Assembly (NCBI GenBank): GCA_017610505.1
Contig: JAFCBX010000063.1
Coordinates: 1 to 6,464, forward strand
Direction: 5' to 3'
Source of the DNA: Methanosarcinales archaeon
GTDB taxonomy: Archaea > Nanobdellota > Nanobdellia > Woesearchaeales > CG1-02-33-12
Length of the DNA: 6,464 nt
Shown: piece after piece, positions 1 to 5,470 of the stretch
Position numbering within the stretch: the first letter of the stretch is position 1
How the letters are laid out: each line of letters begins with the position of its first letter
Notes under the pieces: generated by a model
What the model saw: the letters and a program-made list of their open reading frames with translations, nothing else
The model's database searches: none
What the model was told of the DNA's origin: nothing
Translations under genes and position numbers: made by a program

Positions 1-1
1 G

Positions 2-358
2 GAATTCTTGCTTAGAAAAATAAGGAAAAAAATAGCTGATAAAATAAATGCAATGTGCGAATTCCTTGAAGGTTTGTTAAGCCCAGATACTACAATGGCA
101 AATCTTTATGAGTACAAGGCATTTGATGATGATGAGAGGAAAAAGATATTTGAATTGTACAAAAGGCTTAAGGTGCTTGAAAAATCAGCATTAGAGCTTT
201 CATTAAGTCCTTGTGATGAAAAAGATGCTGAATTCATTAAAGATGTTTTTAGTTCGTGGAACAAAATAAAAACTGAGATGACAGTTTTTATTAAAAAGAT
301 AAAGAATTTTTGGGAAAATGAATCAACAAAAAGCTCTAGTGTAGGGTATTTTGGCTAA
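2..358 (+). CDS. Hypothetical helix-rich charged protein, probably 5'-partial
   Basis: I do not recognise this protein. The frame is open to the left edge of the window, so about 118 C-terminal residues are visible and the true start may lie outside; a TTG at 8 is the only start-like codon near the edge and has no convincing ribosome site that can be seen. The sequence is dominated by Lys, Glu and Asp and reads as amphipathic helices: a basic stretch (RKIRKKIADK), then an acidic and basic middle (DDDERKKIFELYKRLKVLEK), then a C-terminal helix ending in a Ser-rich tail. There is no signal peptide, membrane segment or catalytic motif. It ends 1 nt before the adk ATG, which implies one transcript. 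That position is of note because archaeal adk often follows secY, which this is not. Function unknown. Confidence 0.55.
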   Translation, partial: EFLLRKIRKKIADKINAMCEFLEGLLSPDTTMANLYEYKAFDDDERKKIFELYKRLKVLEKSALELSLSPCDEKDAEFIKDVFSSWNKIKTEMTVFIKKIKNFWENESTKSSSVGYFG

Positions 359-359
359 A

Positions 360-998
360 ATGAATATTGTACTATTGGGATCGCCAGGAGTTGGCAAGGG
401 AACTTATGCAAAGAGAATATCAAAAATATATAATATTCCACATATTTCAACAGGGGATATGTTCAGGGAAGCTATTAAGAACAAAACAGAGATTGGCTTG
501 AAAGCAAAGGGGTACATGGATAAAGGGGAGCTTGTTCCTGATGATGTTACAATAAAAACTGTTGAGGAAAGGTTAAAGAAGGATGACTGCAAGAATGGCT
601 TTATGCTTGACGGCTTTCCAAGGACAATTGCACAGGCAGAGGCATTAGATAAAATAATTGTTATTGACAAGGTATTGAATTTTACAGCTTCAGATGAGGT
701 AATTATTGACAGGCTGTCTGGCAGAAGGGTTTGCAAAAGCTGCGGTGCTATATTCCACATTAGGAATATAATTCCGAAAACAGAAGGTGTTTGTGATAAC
801 TGCGGTGGAGAACTTTATCAGAGAGATGACGACAAGCCAGAATCAGTAAAAAAAAGGCTTGATGTTTACAGAGAACAAACAGAGCCGTTAATAGAATATT
901 ACAAAGAGAAAGAGCTTCTTGCAGATATTGATGCTAATAAGCCAATTGAGCAGGTTGACGAGATAATAGCTGATGTCAGAAAGGCATTAGAGGAATAA
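360..998 (+). CDS. adk: Adenylate kinase, long form with zinc-binding LID
   Basis: This is adenylate kinase, which converts ATP + AMP to 2 ADP in the cytoplasm and supports nucleotide balance. The 212-residue protein has all the family landmarks: P-loop GSPGVGKGT at residues 7-15, the AMP-site segment STGDMFRE (30-37), DGFPRT (84-89), and LSGRR (119-123) leading into a LID domain. The LID carries two Cys pairs, C125/C128 and C145/C148, the standard structural zinc knuckle; R155 plus R166 follow as expected. Length matches the long (LID-containing) class. I chose the ATG at 360 because homologues start two or three residues before the beta-strand that leads into the P-loop. A TTG at 351 would add three residues and sits closer to the only purine-rich site (AGGG, 343-346), so it remains possible. 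The gene follows the upstream frame by 1 nt and ends flush against truD. Family call very sure; start moderately sure. Confidence 0.96.
   Translation: MNIVLLGSPGVGKGTYAKRISKIYNIPHISTGDMFREAIKNKTEIGLKAKGYMDKGELVPDDVTIKTVEERLKKDDCKNGFMLDGFPRTIAQAEALDKIIVIDKVLNFTASDEVIIDRLSGRRVCKSCGAIFHIRNIIPKTEGVCDNCGGELYQRDDDKPESVKKRLDVYREQTEPLIEYYKEKELLADIDANKPIEQVDEIIADVRKALEE
848..855 (-). terminator. Possible truD terminator inside adk (minus-strand U8)
   Basis: A run of eight A on the plus strand gives eight U in a leftward transcript. Because truD ends flush with adk, its mRNA must terminate within adk, and archaeal RNA polymerase commonly stops at oligo-U without a hairpin. This is the longest such run in the 3' part of adk that I see. 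The run is also just Lys codons of adk, so it may be coincidental. Confidence 0.25.
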
Positions 999-2027
999 TT
1001 AGCCAAAGATTTTCTTAATGGCTATTGTTGCATAAGAGCCTTTTGGAAGCGTGAATGATATAATGCATTTCTTCTTGCTTTTGTTTAATTCATCATCATC
1101 TGTTTTTATGCTTAATTTTTTTACTTTAATAAACATATCTCTTTCATCGCCTTCTGAGGCAAGCTCTGGCATCCCCCTTACTATGAAATCCCTTAATGTT
1201 ATTCCTTCTTTCTTTAACAGGGCTGATGAAATATCTTTTATTTTTTTATCCTTGAATTCTGTTCCAAAACCTATTATTGGTATTTTTATGTTATTTAGTT
1301 CTTTATCTGGAAAAACAAAAAAGCCATTGGAGTAATCAACCTTTTTGTATTCCTTTGTTTCTGACATTATTAATTCAGCGATTGTCTTATTGAATATCAG
1401 GCTCTGGAAAGCATGCACATACATCATCCTTATCTTTTTTGGAACTTTCTTTATTGCGCCGATAAAATCATTTGGCAGTCTTGAAATATATTCTTTTACA
1501 TCTTTTTCAAAATTATTTTTTTCTTTAGAATAATTGTCTAAAATTAAATCAACTGCTTTTTTGAAATCTTTTTTCAGAATTGACTTTCCTATTTCAGCAT
1601 TGTTTTTGCTAAAGCGCTGCTCGTCAAAGTAATTTGGGATTTGAATTGAGGTTAATTTAATCTCTTTTTCATTAAGGTTTCTTACTGTTATAATAAACTC
1701 ATTTCCCTTTAAGTCGCCAAGGCTTATTCTTTCATCACTTTTGCCCTTGTAAATAAGCTCAATATCCTTTAGATTAATATTTTCTTTTTTTATTTGCCCC
1801 TTAATTGAAATAAACTGCTCTGTTAATGCATTTTTGTCTTTTGAGCCGGCATATCCTATGTTTTTCCTGTCTGTTTTTAGGTAATGCGCAATAGCTGAAA
1901 CAGCTTTTTCTGTTGTGTAGTTCTTTTTTTTAAGAATGAAATAAGTGTAATTTCCACTGTCTTTTAATTCTGTGCCTGTTATTTCTTTTACTATGAAATC
2001 CTCTGGAATCTGTTTTATTTTATACAT
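999..2027 (-). CDS. truD: tRNA pseudouridine synthase TruD (archaeal Pus7-like)
   Basis: TruD/Pus7 enzymes isomerise uridine to pseudouridine in tRNA, classically at U13. From the start used here (342 residues) the N-terminus YKIKQIPEDFIVKE is the family's usual opening. The catalytic motif GSKDKNALTEQ lies around residues 61-71, with D64 as the conserved catalytic Asp. NYFDEQRF and the VHAFQSLIFN segment follow, then IPIIGFGTEF and RDFIVRGMPELASEGDERD near the C-terminus. Size is close to E. coli TruD and small for the family, so the insertion domain is compact. An upstream in-frame ATG at 2049-2051 would add eight residues that do not look like the family. A TATA-like box (2051-2058) is centred 27-28 nt before the ATG at 2025-2027, fitting a leaderless mRNA that starts at this codon; the longer ATG would overlap the box. 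The gene converges on adk with no spacer. Confidence 0.94.
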   Translation of the reverse strand: MYKIKQIPEDFIVKEITGTELKDSGNYTYFILKKKNYTTEKAVSAIAHYLKTDRKNIGYAGSKDKNALTEQFISIKGQIKKENINLKDIELIYKGKSDERISLGDLKGNEFIITVRNLNEKEIKLTSIQIPNYFDEQRFSKNNAEIGKSILKKDFKKAVDLILDNYSKEKNNFEKDVKEYISRLPNDFIGAIKKVPKKIRMMYVHAFQSLIFNKTIAELIMSETKEYKKVDYSNGFFVFPDKELNNIKIPIIGFGTEFKDKKIKDISSALLKKEGITLRDFIVRGMPELASEGDERDMFIKVKKLSIKTDDDELNKSKKKCIISFTLPKGSYATIAIKKIFG

Positions 2028-2050
2028 GCAATATATGAAAACACAAAACA

Positions 2051-2058
2051 TTAATAAA
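2051..2058. promoter_or_regulatory. TATA-like box, possibly shared by truD (left) and tRNA-Arg (right)
   Basis: TTTATTAA on the minus strand (TTAATAAA on the plus) is nearly symmetrical. Its centre is 27-28 nt from the preferred truD ATG on the left and 27 nt from position 2081-2082 on the right, just before the tRNA 5' end at 2084. Both distances fit the archaeal TBP spacing. An alternative tRNA TATA is the AT-rich TTCATATTTT at 2061-2070, which is too close to the gene for the usual geometry. Promoter call is by spacing only. Confidence 0.5.
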
Positions 2059-2083
2059 GCTTCATATTTTTCCTGGCATAGAT

Positions 2084-2200
2084 GAGCCTGTAGCCTAGTC
2101 TGGATAGGGCGACAGCCTCCTAAGCTGTAGACCCCGGGTTCGAACCAGCTGTTTGCTCAGCTGGCACGCAGGAGCGACATTGAAAGTCCCGGCAGGCTCG
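2084..2200 (+). tRNA. tRNA-Arg(CCU) with a 42-nt intron in the T loop
   Basis: The cloverleaf is complete once a T-loop intron is removed. The acceptor stem is GAGCCTG (2084-2090) with CAGGCTC (2193-2199), and G73 is at 2200. The D stem is GCCT/GGGC around a loop with G18-G19-A20. The anticodon stem is ACAGC/GCTGT (2112-2116, 2124-2128) around the 7-nt loop CTCCTAA, so the anticodon is CCU, reading AGG. There is a 5-nt variable loop, and the T stem is CCGGG (2134-2138) with CCCGG (2188-2192). The T loop begins TTCGAA (2139-2144) and is interrupted before its last base. Exons 2084-2144 and 2187-2200 give a 75-nt mature tRNA. A20, C35 and G73 agree with arginine identity. CCA is not encoded. 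AGG codons are frequent in the neighbouring genes, so this tRNA matters for them. A run of seven T follows directly. Confidence 0.93.
2145..2186 (+). other. Archaeal tRNA intron at position 59/60 with relaxed BHB motif
   Basis: The 42-nt insert splits the T loop. A bulge-helix-bulge fits the ends: the T stem is the outer helix; TTCG (2139-2142) pairs with TGAA (2181-2184) as a 4-bp central helix with one G-U; the 3-nt bulges are AAC (2143-2145) and AGT (2185-2187). Cutting after the second base of each bulge yields the loop TTCGAAT. The inner helix of a canonical hBHBh is not visible next to the 5' bulge, so the motif is of the relaxed type. The intron body instead folds as a hairpin CAGCTG/CAGCTG (2146-2151, 2158-2163, 6-nt loop) and a small CGC/GCG stem (2167-2169, 2174-2176). 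A one-base shift (2146-2187) would also give a normal loop, TTCGAAC. Confidence 0.85.
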
Positions 2201-2207
2201 TTTTTTT
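2201..2207 (+). terminator. Oligo-T run after tRNA-Arg
   Basis: Seven T directly follow the discriminator base, which is the usual archaeal termination signal. The next gene's ATG lies only 3 nt further on, and no TATA box is visible at the right distance for that gene. Termination is therefore probably incomplete, or the run serves only as the tRNA trailer. Confidence 0.45.
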
Positions 2208-2210
2208 AAA

Positions 2211-3209
2211 ATGAGAAAAATAAAGTCGCAGATATTAACTGCAATAATTGGTGTTATTATAGTAATATTCCTCTTTTGGTATATCAAGGTTGAGGAAATA
2301 TTAAAGGCTTTCAGCTACTTCTCTTTTGACAAGCTTATATTGTTTATAATAGTATCAATAACAATGATGCTTCTGCATACGCTCAAGTGGAGCATAATTC
2401 TAAGATCACAGGGCTGTAAAGTGCCTTTTCCAAAACTTTTTGTATACAAGCTGGCTGGATTTGGAGTGAGTTATGTAACACCTGCTGCCCACATGGGTGG
2501 TGAGCCTGTAAGGGCATACCTGCTTAATAAGAACCATAATATTGAGTTTAAAAAATCACTGTCATCTGTTGTTATTGATAAATCACTGGACTTGAGCCTC
2601 AATGGATTTTTTGCCTGTATAACTATAATTTTTATTTTATTTACTTTTACTATCCCGGAAAAAACAGCAATTATTATGATTTTTAGCTTTTTTGCAATGC
2701 TGGGTGCAATATATTCTTTCTATCATTTAACAATAACAGGAAAGGGGTTTTTTACAACATGCTTCAGGCTGCTTAGGCTTAATAAATGGAAAGTTACTAA
2801 AAAATATGGAAAGGATATAAAAGGAATGGAATTACATCTTATCCACTTTTTTAAGTACAACAAAAAGGGATTTAGGAATGCTTTTCTCATATTTCTTTTA
2901 ATTTGGATTTTGATGTTTTTTGAATATAAATTAGCATTGCTTTTATTGGGCTATAATGCATCATTTGCAGCAATTTTTATAGTGTTCTCTCTTGTTGGTC
3001 TTGCCTACATAATCCCGGTTCCTGCTGCTCTTGGTGCCTTGGAGTTTGGGCAGTCATCTGCATCTGCTATTTTAAGAATAAGCTCTGGTATTGGGCTTGC
3101 ACTTAGCATTGTTATTAGGGGCAGGGATATGATTTGGGTATTTTTAGGCTTGTCATACCTTGCATTGCATAAGATTAAGTTTAAGGATATAGCAGGGAGT
3201 AAAAATTAG
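2211..3209 (+). CDS. Polytopic flippase-like membrane protein (LPG synthase TM / UPF0104 family)
   Basis: This 332-residue protein resembles the membrane domain of lysylphosphatidylglycerol synthases and the UPF0104 group, often annotated as flippase-like; many archaeal members are proposed to handle lipids or lipid-linked sugars. Hydrophobic stretches lie near residues 8-25, 41-60, 80-95, 130-148, 152-172, 223-246, 251-271 and 285-325, so about eight membrane spans. Family landmarks are TPAAHMGGEPVRAYLL (90-105), VVIDKSLDL (120-128), and a second half motif IPVPAALGALEFGQ (268-281), matching the typical P-x-G-x-L-G-x-x-E pattern. No soluble lysyl-transfer domain is attached. The ATG lies 10 nt after the tRNA 3' end with no ribosome site and no separate TATA box, so translation from a tRNA read-through transcript is the simplest reading. 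The glycosidase-like gene follows after 12 nt. Family call fairly sure; substrate unknown. Confidence 0.82.
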   Translation: MRKIKSQILTAIIGVIIVIFLFWYIKVEEILKAFSYFSFDKLILFIIVSITMMLLHTLKWSIILRSQGCKVPFPKLFVYKLAGFGVSYVTPAAHMGGEPVRAYLLNKNHNIEFKKSLSSVVIDKSLDLSLNGFFACITIIFILFTFTIPEKTAIIMIFSFFAMLGAIYSFYHLTITGKGFFTTCFRLLRLNKWKVTKKYGKDIKGMELHLIHFFKYNKKGFRNAFLIFLLIWILMFFEYKLALLLLGYNASFAAIFIVFSLVGLAYIIPVPAALGALEFGQSSASAILRISSGIGLALSIVIRGRDMIWVFLGLSYLALHKIKFKDIAGSKN

Positions 3210-3221
3210 CGTTATTAAAAA

Positions 3222-4313
3222 ATGGAACCAATATTTATGAAAAAAGCACTTGCTATTTTTAATAGATCACTTAAGGTTAGATTCAAAGGAATAAAAAAAT
3301 ATAAAGGGAATGCAGAGCAGATATTAAGGCAGGGGGTTAATGACTGCTGGAACAGGAGATTTTTTCAGGCAAGTGCTGGTCATTTTTCCTGTTTTTACAT
3401 AAGGGATTTTGGTATTAGTGTGCAGGCATTACTGAATCTTGGTTATAGGGGCGAGGTTGTTAAGACATTAGGGTTTGCATTAGATTCTTATTCAAGGAAT
3501 AATAAAGTAACTACCACAATCTACAATGGCTCTGTGCTGGATTTTCCATTTTATACTCCGGAGTCACTTGCTTATCTTATGCATTCAATAAGGTTAGCTG
3601 ATGCAAAAGAGCTGTTGCTGAAGTATAAGTTTTTTCTTGAGAAGGAAATAAGAAAGGCTTTTTTTGATTCATTTGATAGCGAGAGAGGAATAATCAGAAA
3701 AGACAAACACTTCTCCTCAATGAAAGATAATGCACTTAGAATTTCCTCTCTTTATAATAATGTTATGCTTGCAATGCTGAGCAATGATATTGATTATTTT
3801 GGGTTGTATAATCCTTTTAAAGGTTATAATTTTGAGAAAATCATAAAGGATAATTTCTGGACAGGAAATTATTTTCTGGATGATTTGTCTGGATTGGATT
3901 ATATTGCTGGTGATGCAAATGTTTTTCCATACTGGACTGGGTTGTTTGATTCAAAGAAAATGATTAAGCTTTCATTGGATGCAATACAAAAAGATGATTT
4001 AGATAAACCATTTCCATTAAAATATACAAAAGAAAAAGTGGGGGGATATTTGCTCTTGCATAGTATTTTAGTCCCTAATTATGAAGGAAACACTATCTGG
4101 GCAAATCTTGGACAGTGCTTTATTGATGTTGTCAGAAAGATTGGTAAGGAAAAGGAATATGTTAACCAGTATATTAAGAATGTTGAAAAGTACGGAAATT
4201 ATCTTGAAGTCTTTAATCCAGACGGCACTCCTTATAAAACTCTGTTTTATTATGCTGATGTGGCAATGCTCTGGTCTTCTAATCTCCTTGATTCAATTGA
4301 AAAACTTAATTGA
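3222..4313 (+). CDS. Six-hairpin (alpha/alpha)6-barrel glycosidase-like protein
   Basis: The 363-residue protein has no signal peptide or membrane span and looks cytoplasmic. Its pattern of paired helices and its conserved-looking segments recall six-hairpin glycosidases (amylo-alpha-1,6-glucosidase, GH15 and GH63-like proteins): CWNRRFFQASAGHFSCFYIR (42-61) running into DFGISVQALL, FPFYTPESLAYL (108-119), MKDNALRISSLYNNVML (167-183), GDANVFPYWTGLF (230-242) and VPNYEGNTIWANLG (284-297). Acidic residues in these motifs (D62, E114, D169, D231, E288) are candidate catalytic groups, but I cannot assign an acid/base pair. It is short for the fold, with no extra N-terminal beta domain. The ATG at 3222 is 12 nt after the flippase-like gene and has no clear ribosome site; ATG at 3237 would remove five residues. 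The shared transcript suggests a common carbohydrate or glycolipid substrate. Fold moderately sure; activity unproven. Confidence 0.65.
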   Translation: MEPIFMKKALAIFNRSLKVRFKGIKKYKGNAEQILRQGVNDCWNRRFFQASAGHFSCFYIRDFGISVQALLNLGYRGEVVKTLGFALDSYSRNNKVTTTIYNGSVLDFPFYTPESLAYLMHSIRLADAKELLLKYKFFLEKEIRKAFFDSFDSERGIIRKDKHFSSMKDNALRISSLYNNVMLAMLSNDIDYFGLYNPFKGYNFEKIIKDNFWTGNYFLDDLSGLDYIAGDANVFPYWTGLFDSKKMIKLSLDAIQKDDLDKPFPLKYTKEKVGGYLLLHSILVPNYEGNTIWANLGQCFIDVVRKIGKEKEYVNQYIKNVEKYGNYLEVFNPDGTPYKTLFYYADVAMLWSSNLLDSIEKLN

Positions 4314-4354
4314 AAACTTTAAAATATTCAAAACAGAAAACTTTATATATTTCT
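4312..4354 (+). promoter_or_regulatory. Two tandem TATA-like elements with no obvious gene
   Basis: GAAAACTTTAAAATATT (from 4312) and GAAAACTTTATATATTT (from 4336) are imperfect direct repeats 24 nt apart. The second matches the archaeal BRE-TATA consensus well (TATA at 4342-4350) and would start a rightward transcript near 4372. No rightward ORF follows; the next gene ends at 4468 on the other strand. This could be a small-RNA promoter, a relic, or AT-rich chance. Confidence 0.35.
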
Positions 4355-4376
4355 CAAACTATTCCAAAATAATTGG

Positions 4377-4389
4377 TTTTTTATTTTTT
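4377..4389 (+). terminator. Oligo-T terminator of the flippase-glycosidase unit
   Basis: Two runs of six T separated by one A lie 64 nt past the stop of the glycosidase-like gene, before the convergent Bro-N gene. This is a standard archaeal U-rich stop for rightward transcription. Confidence 0.5.
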
Positions 4390-4402
4390 CAGAATTTTCA
4401 TC

Positions 4403-4408
4403 AAAAAA
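4403..4408 (-). terminator. Possible U6 terminator of the Bro-N gene
   Basis: Six A on the plus strand give U6 in the leftward transcript about 60 nt past the Bro-N stop codon. A weak 5-bp stem, ATCCT/AGGAT (4440-4444, 4454-4458), lies between the stop and this run. Support is only positional. Confidence 0.3.
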
Positions 4409-4467
4409 GAGTGTGAGATTTTTTAAAACTAGAATAGGAATCCTTAAACTTATAGGATGAGTTTTGT

Positions 4468-5349
4468 TTATGCTTTTTCTTTTAATTTCTTAATATTCTT
4501 TTTTCTGCCTAATCTTTTCGTTTTCTCAGGCTCTTCTAAATAATTATTAGAACTAACTACTTTCTCACCGCTTCTTTTCTCTAATTCGTTTCTTGCTACT
4601 CCTGCCACTGTTCCGCCTTCTTTTGCAGTATCTTTGTTTTCATTAAATCCAAGCGCATCTTTACTTCTTGCGATTTTTGTAGTGGAAGCTTCACCAAGCA
4701 TATTAAATATCATTTCCAGATCATTCATATGGTCTCTTAGATTCTCTTTTTTGAGCCCTTTAAACTTTTTATATTCACCAGGAGTCATGCCAAAAGCAGC
4801 TTTCGAGATCTCTGCTGTGAGGATTGCATAATCTCTTTCTTCCAGCACCCCTCTTTTCTTCCATTCATCTGTTAATTCATCTCTTATAGCAATGCCTCTT
4901 ACTCTTTTTTCAATCCAGCCATCAGAATAGCCTTTTGATTTATACAATTCTTTCATACGTTTTTGTGCTAATTCCGGATTTTCTATCTCTTGCACTCTAT
5001 CATAGCCCACTTTTGCAAGCCACTGTTTGAAAGGCTCTGCCTTTTTAGAAGGAATAGATTGAATTATTCTAAACATATTTTTTGTATTAGCACAATCAGT
5101 AAGCCTTAATTTACCATCTGGTGCTGGCAATTTCAACTGTACGATAATATCGTACACTTCAAATCCTTCTTCTTTAAGCTTTATTTTAAGATCAGACCAA
5201 TATCTCTTCGGAATAGAACTGCTTGTTAAAACTTCTACAATATCAACTACTGAGAACCACCATTCATCATTATGCCAGGCTCTTCTAATGCGTTTTCCTT
5301 GAAATACCACTAATGTGTTTTCTGAACCCATTTTAATATATTTATTCAT
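4468..5349 (-). CDS. Bro-N domain protein, phage antirepressor / DinD-like
   Basis: The protein (293 residues) has an N-terminal Bro-N domain, about residues 13-115, with VFQGKRIRRAW, then EWWFSVVDIVEVL (29-41) and the LRLTDCANTKNMFRIIQSI region (81-99). The C-terminal half carries a conserved block seen in DinD-like and COG3617 proteins: LTAEISKAAFGMTPGEYK, GLKKENLRDHMNDLEMIFNM (198-217), EASTTKI, then GGTVAGVARNELEKRSG (245-261) and VVSSNNYL. The tail is Lys/Arg-rich (KRLGRKKNIKKLK). Bro-N domains bind DNA in viral and phage proteins; the role of the DinD type in cellular genomes is unclear. There is no integrase, repressor or phage structural gene beside it. Two starts are possible. A clear TATA (5359-5367) would start transcription near 5337, favouring the ATG at 5329-5331 (M7). 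A weaker AT-rich element further upstream (about 5368-5378) would fit M1, so I kept the full frame. Confidence 0.88.
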   Translation of the reverse strand: MNKYIKMGSENTLVVFQGKRIRRAWHNDEWWFSVVDIVEVLTSSSIPKRYWSDLKIKLKEEGFEVYDIIVQLKLPAPDGKLRLTDCANTKNMFRIIQSIPSKKAEPFKQWLAKVGYDRVQEIENPELAQKRMKELYKSKGYSDGWIEKRVRGIAIRDELTDEWKKRGVLEERDYAILTAEISKAAFGMTPGEYKKFKGLKKENLRDHMNDLEMIFNMLGEASTTKIARSKDALGFNENKDTAKEGGTVAGVARNELEKRSGEKVVSSNNYLEEPEKTKRLGRKKNIKKLKEKA

Positions 5350-5358
5350 AATCCTTAG

Positions 5359-5367
5359 TATATATAA
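5359..5367 (-). promoter_or_regulatory. TATA box of the Bro-N gene
   Basis: TTATATATA on the minus strand is a strong archaeal TATA match. A start 26 nt downstream, near 5337, would leave a leader of about 6 nt before the inner ATG at 5331 and would exclude the outer ATG at 5349. Confidence 0.55.
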
Positions 5368-5440
5368 TTATTTATTTTTTGGCATTGCAATCTTAATGAA
5401 TTAGCTTATTTTTATGCTTTGCCTGGTTTTTTTATGGGTT

Positions 5441-5470
5441 TTTCCGGGATAAATAAATTAATCCTGGAAA
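5441..5470. repeat. 10-bp inverted repeat with 10-nt loop
   Basis: TTTCCGGGAT (5441-5450) pairs with ATCCTGGAAA (5461-5470), with one G-U in the plus-strand RNA, across an all-A/T loop. The stem's GC-rich core is unlike its surroundings. No T run follows on either strand, so it does not look like a simple terminator. It could be a protein-binding site or part of an RNA. Confidence 0.55.

Noticed and set aside
404..760. 118-codon minus-strand ORF inside adk
   Set aside because: It lies antisense to a clear adenylate kinase, has no family features and is a compositional shadow.
1051..1533. Two plus-strand ORFs (1051-1335 and 1345-1533) inside truD
   Set aside because: Both are antisense to conserved TruD motifs, and their Phe/Ser/Leu-rich sequences are what the complement of Lys/Glu-rich coding DNA gives.
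2049..2051. Longer truD start
   Set aside because: It overlaps the TATA-like box, and the extra eight residues do not match the family N-terminus.
2146..2187. Alternative tRNA intron boundaries shifted by one base
   Set aside because: They also give a legal T loop, but the 2145-2186 cut falls after the second base of both 3-nt bulges, which is the known cleavage rule.
4081..4416. 111-codon ORF overlapping the end of the glycosidase-like gene
   Set aside because: It is out of frame with a better-supported gene, low in complexity near its end, and has no promoter or ribosome site of its own.
4634..4831. 65-codon plus-strand ORF inside the Bro-N gene
   Set aside because: It is antisense to the conserved DinD-like block and its sequence shows no independent constraint.
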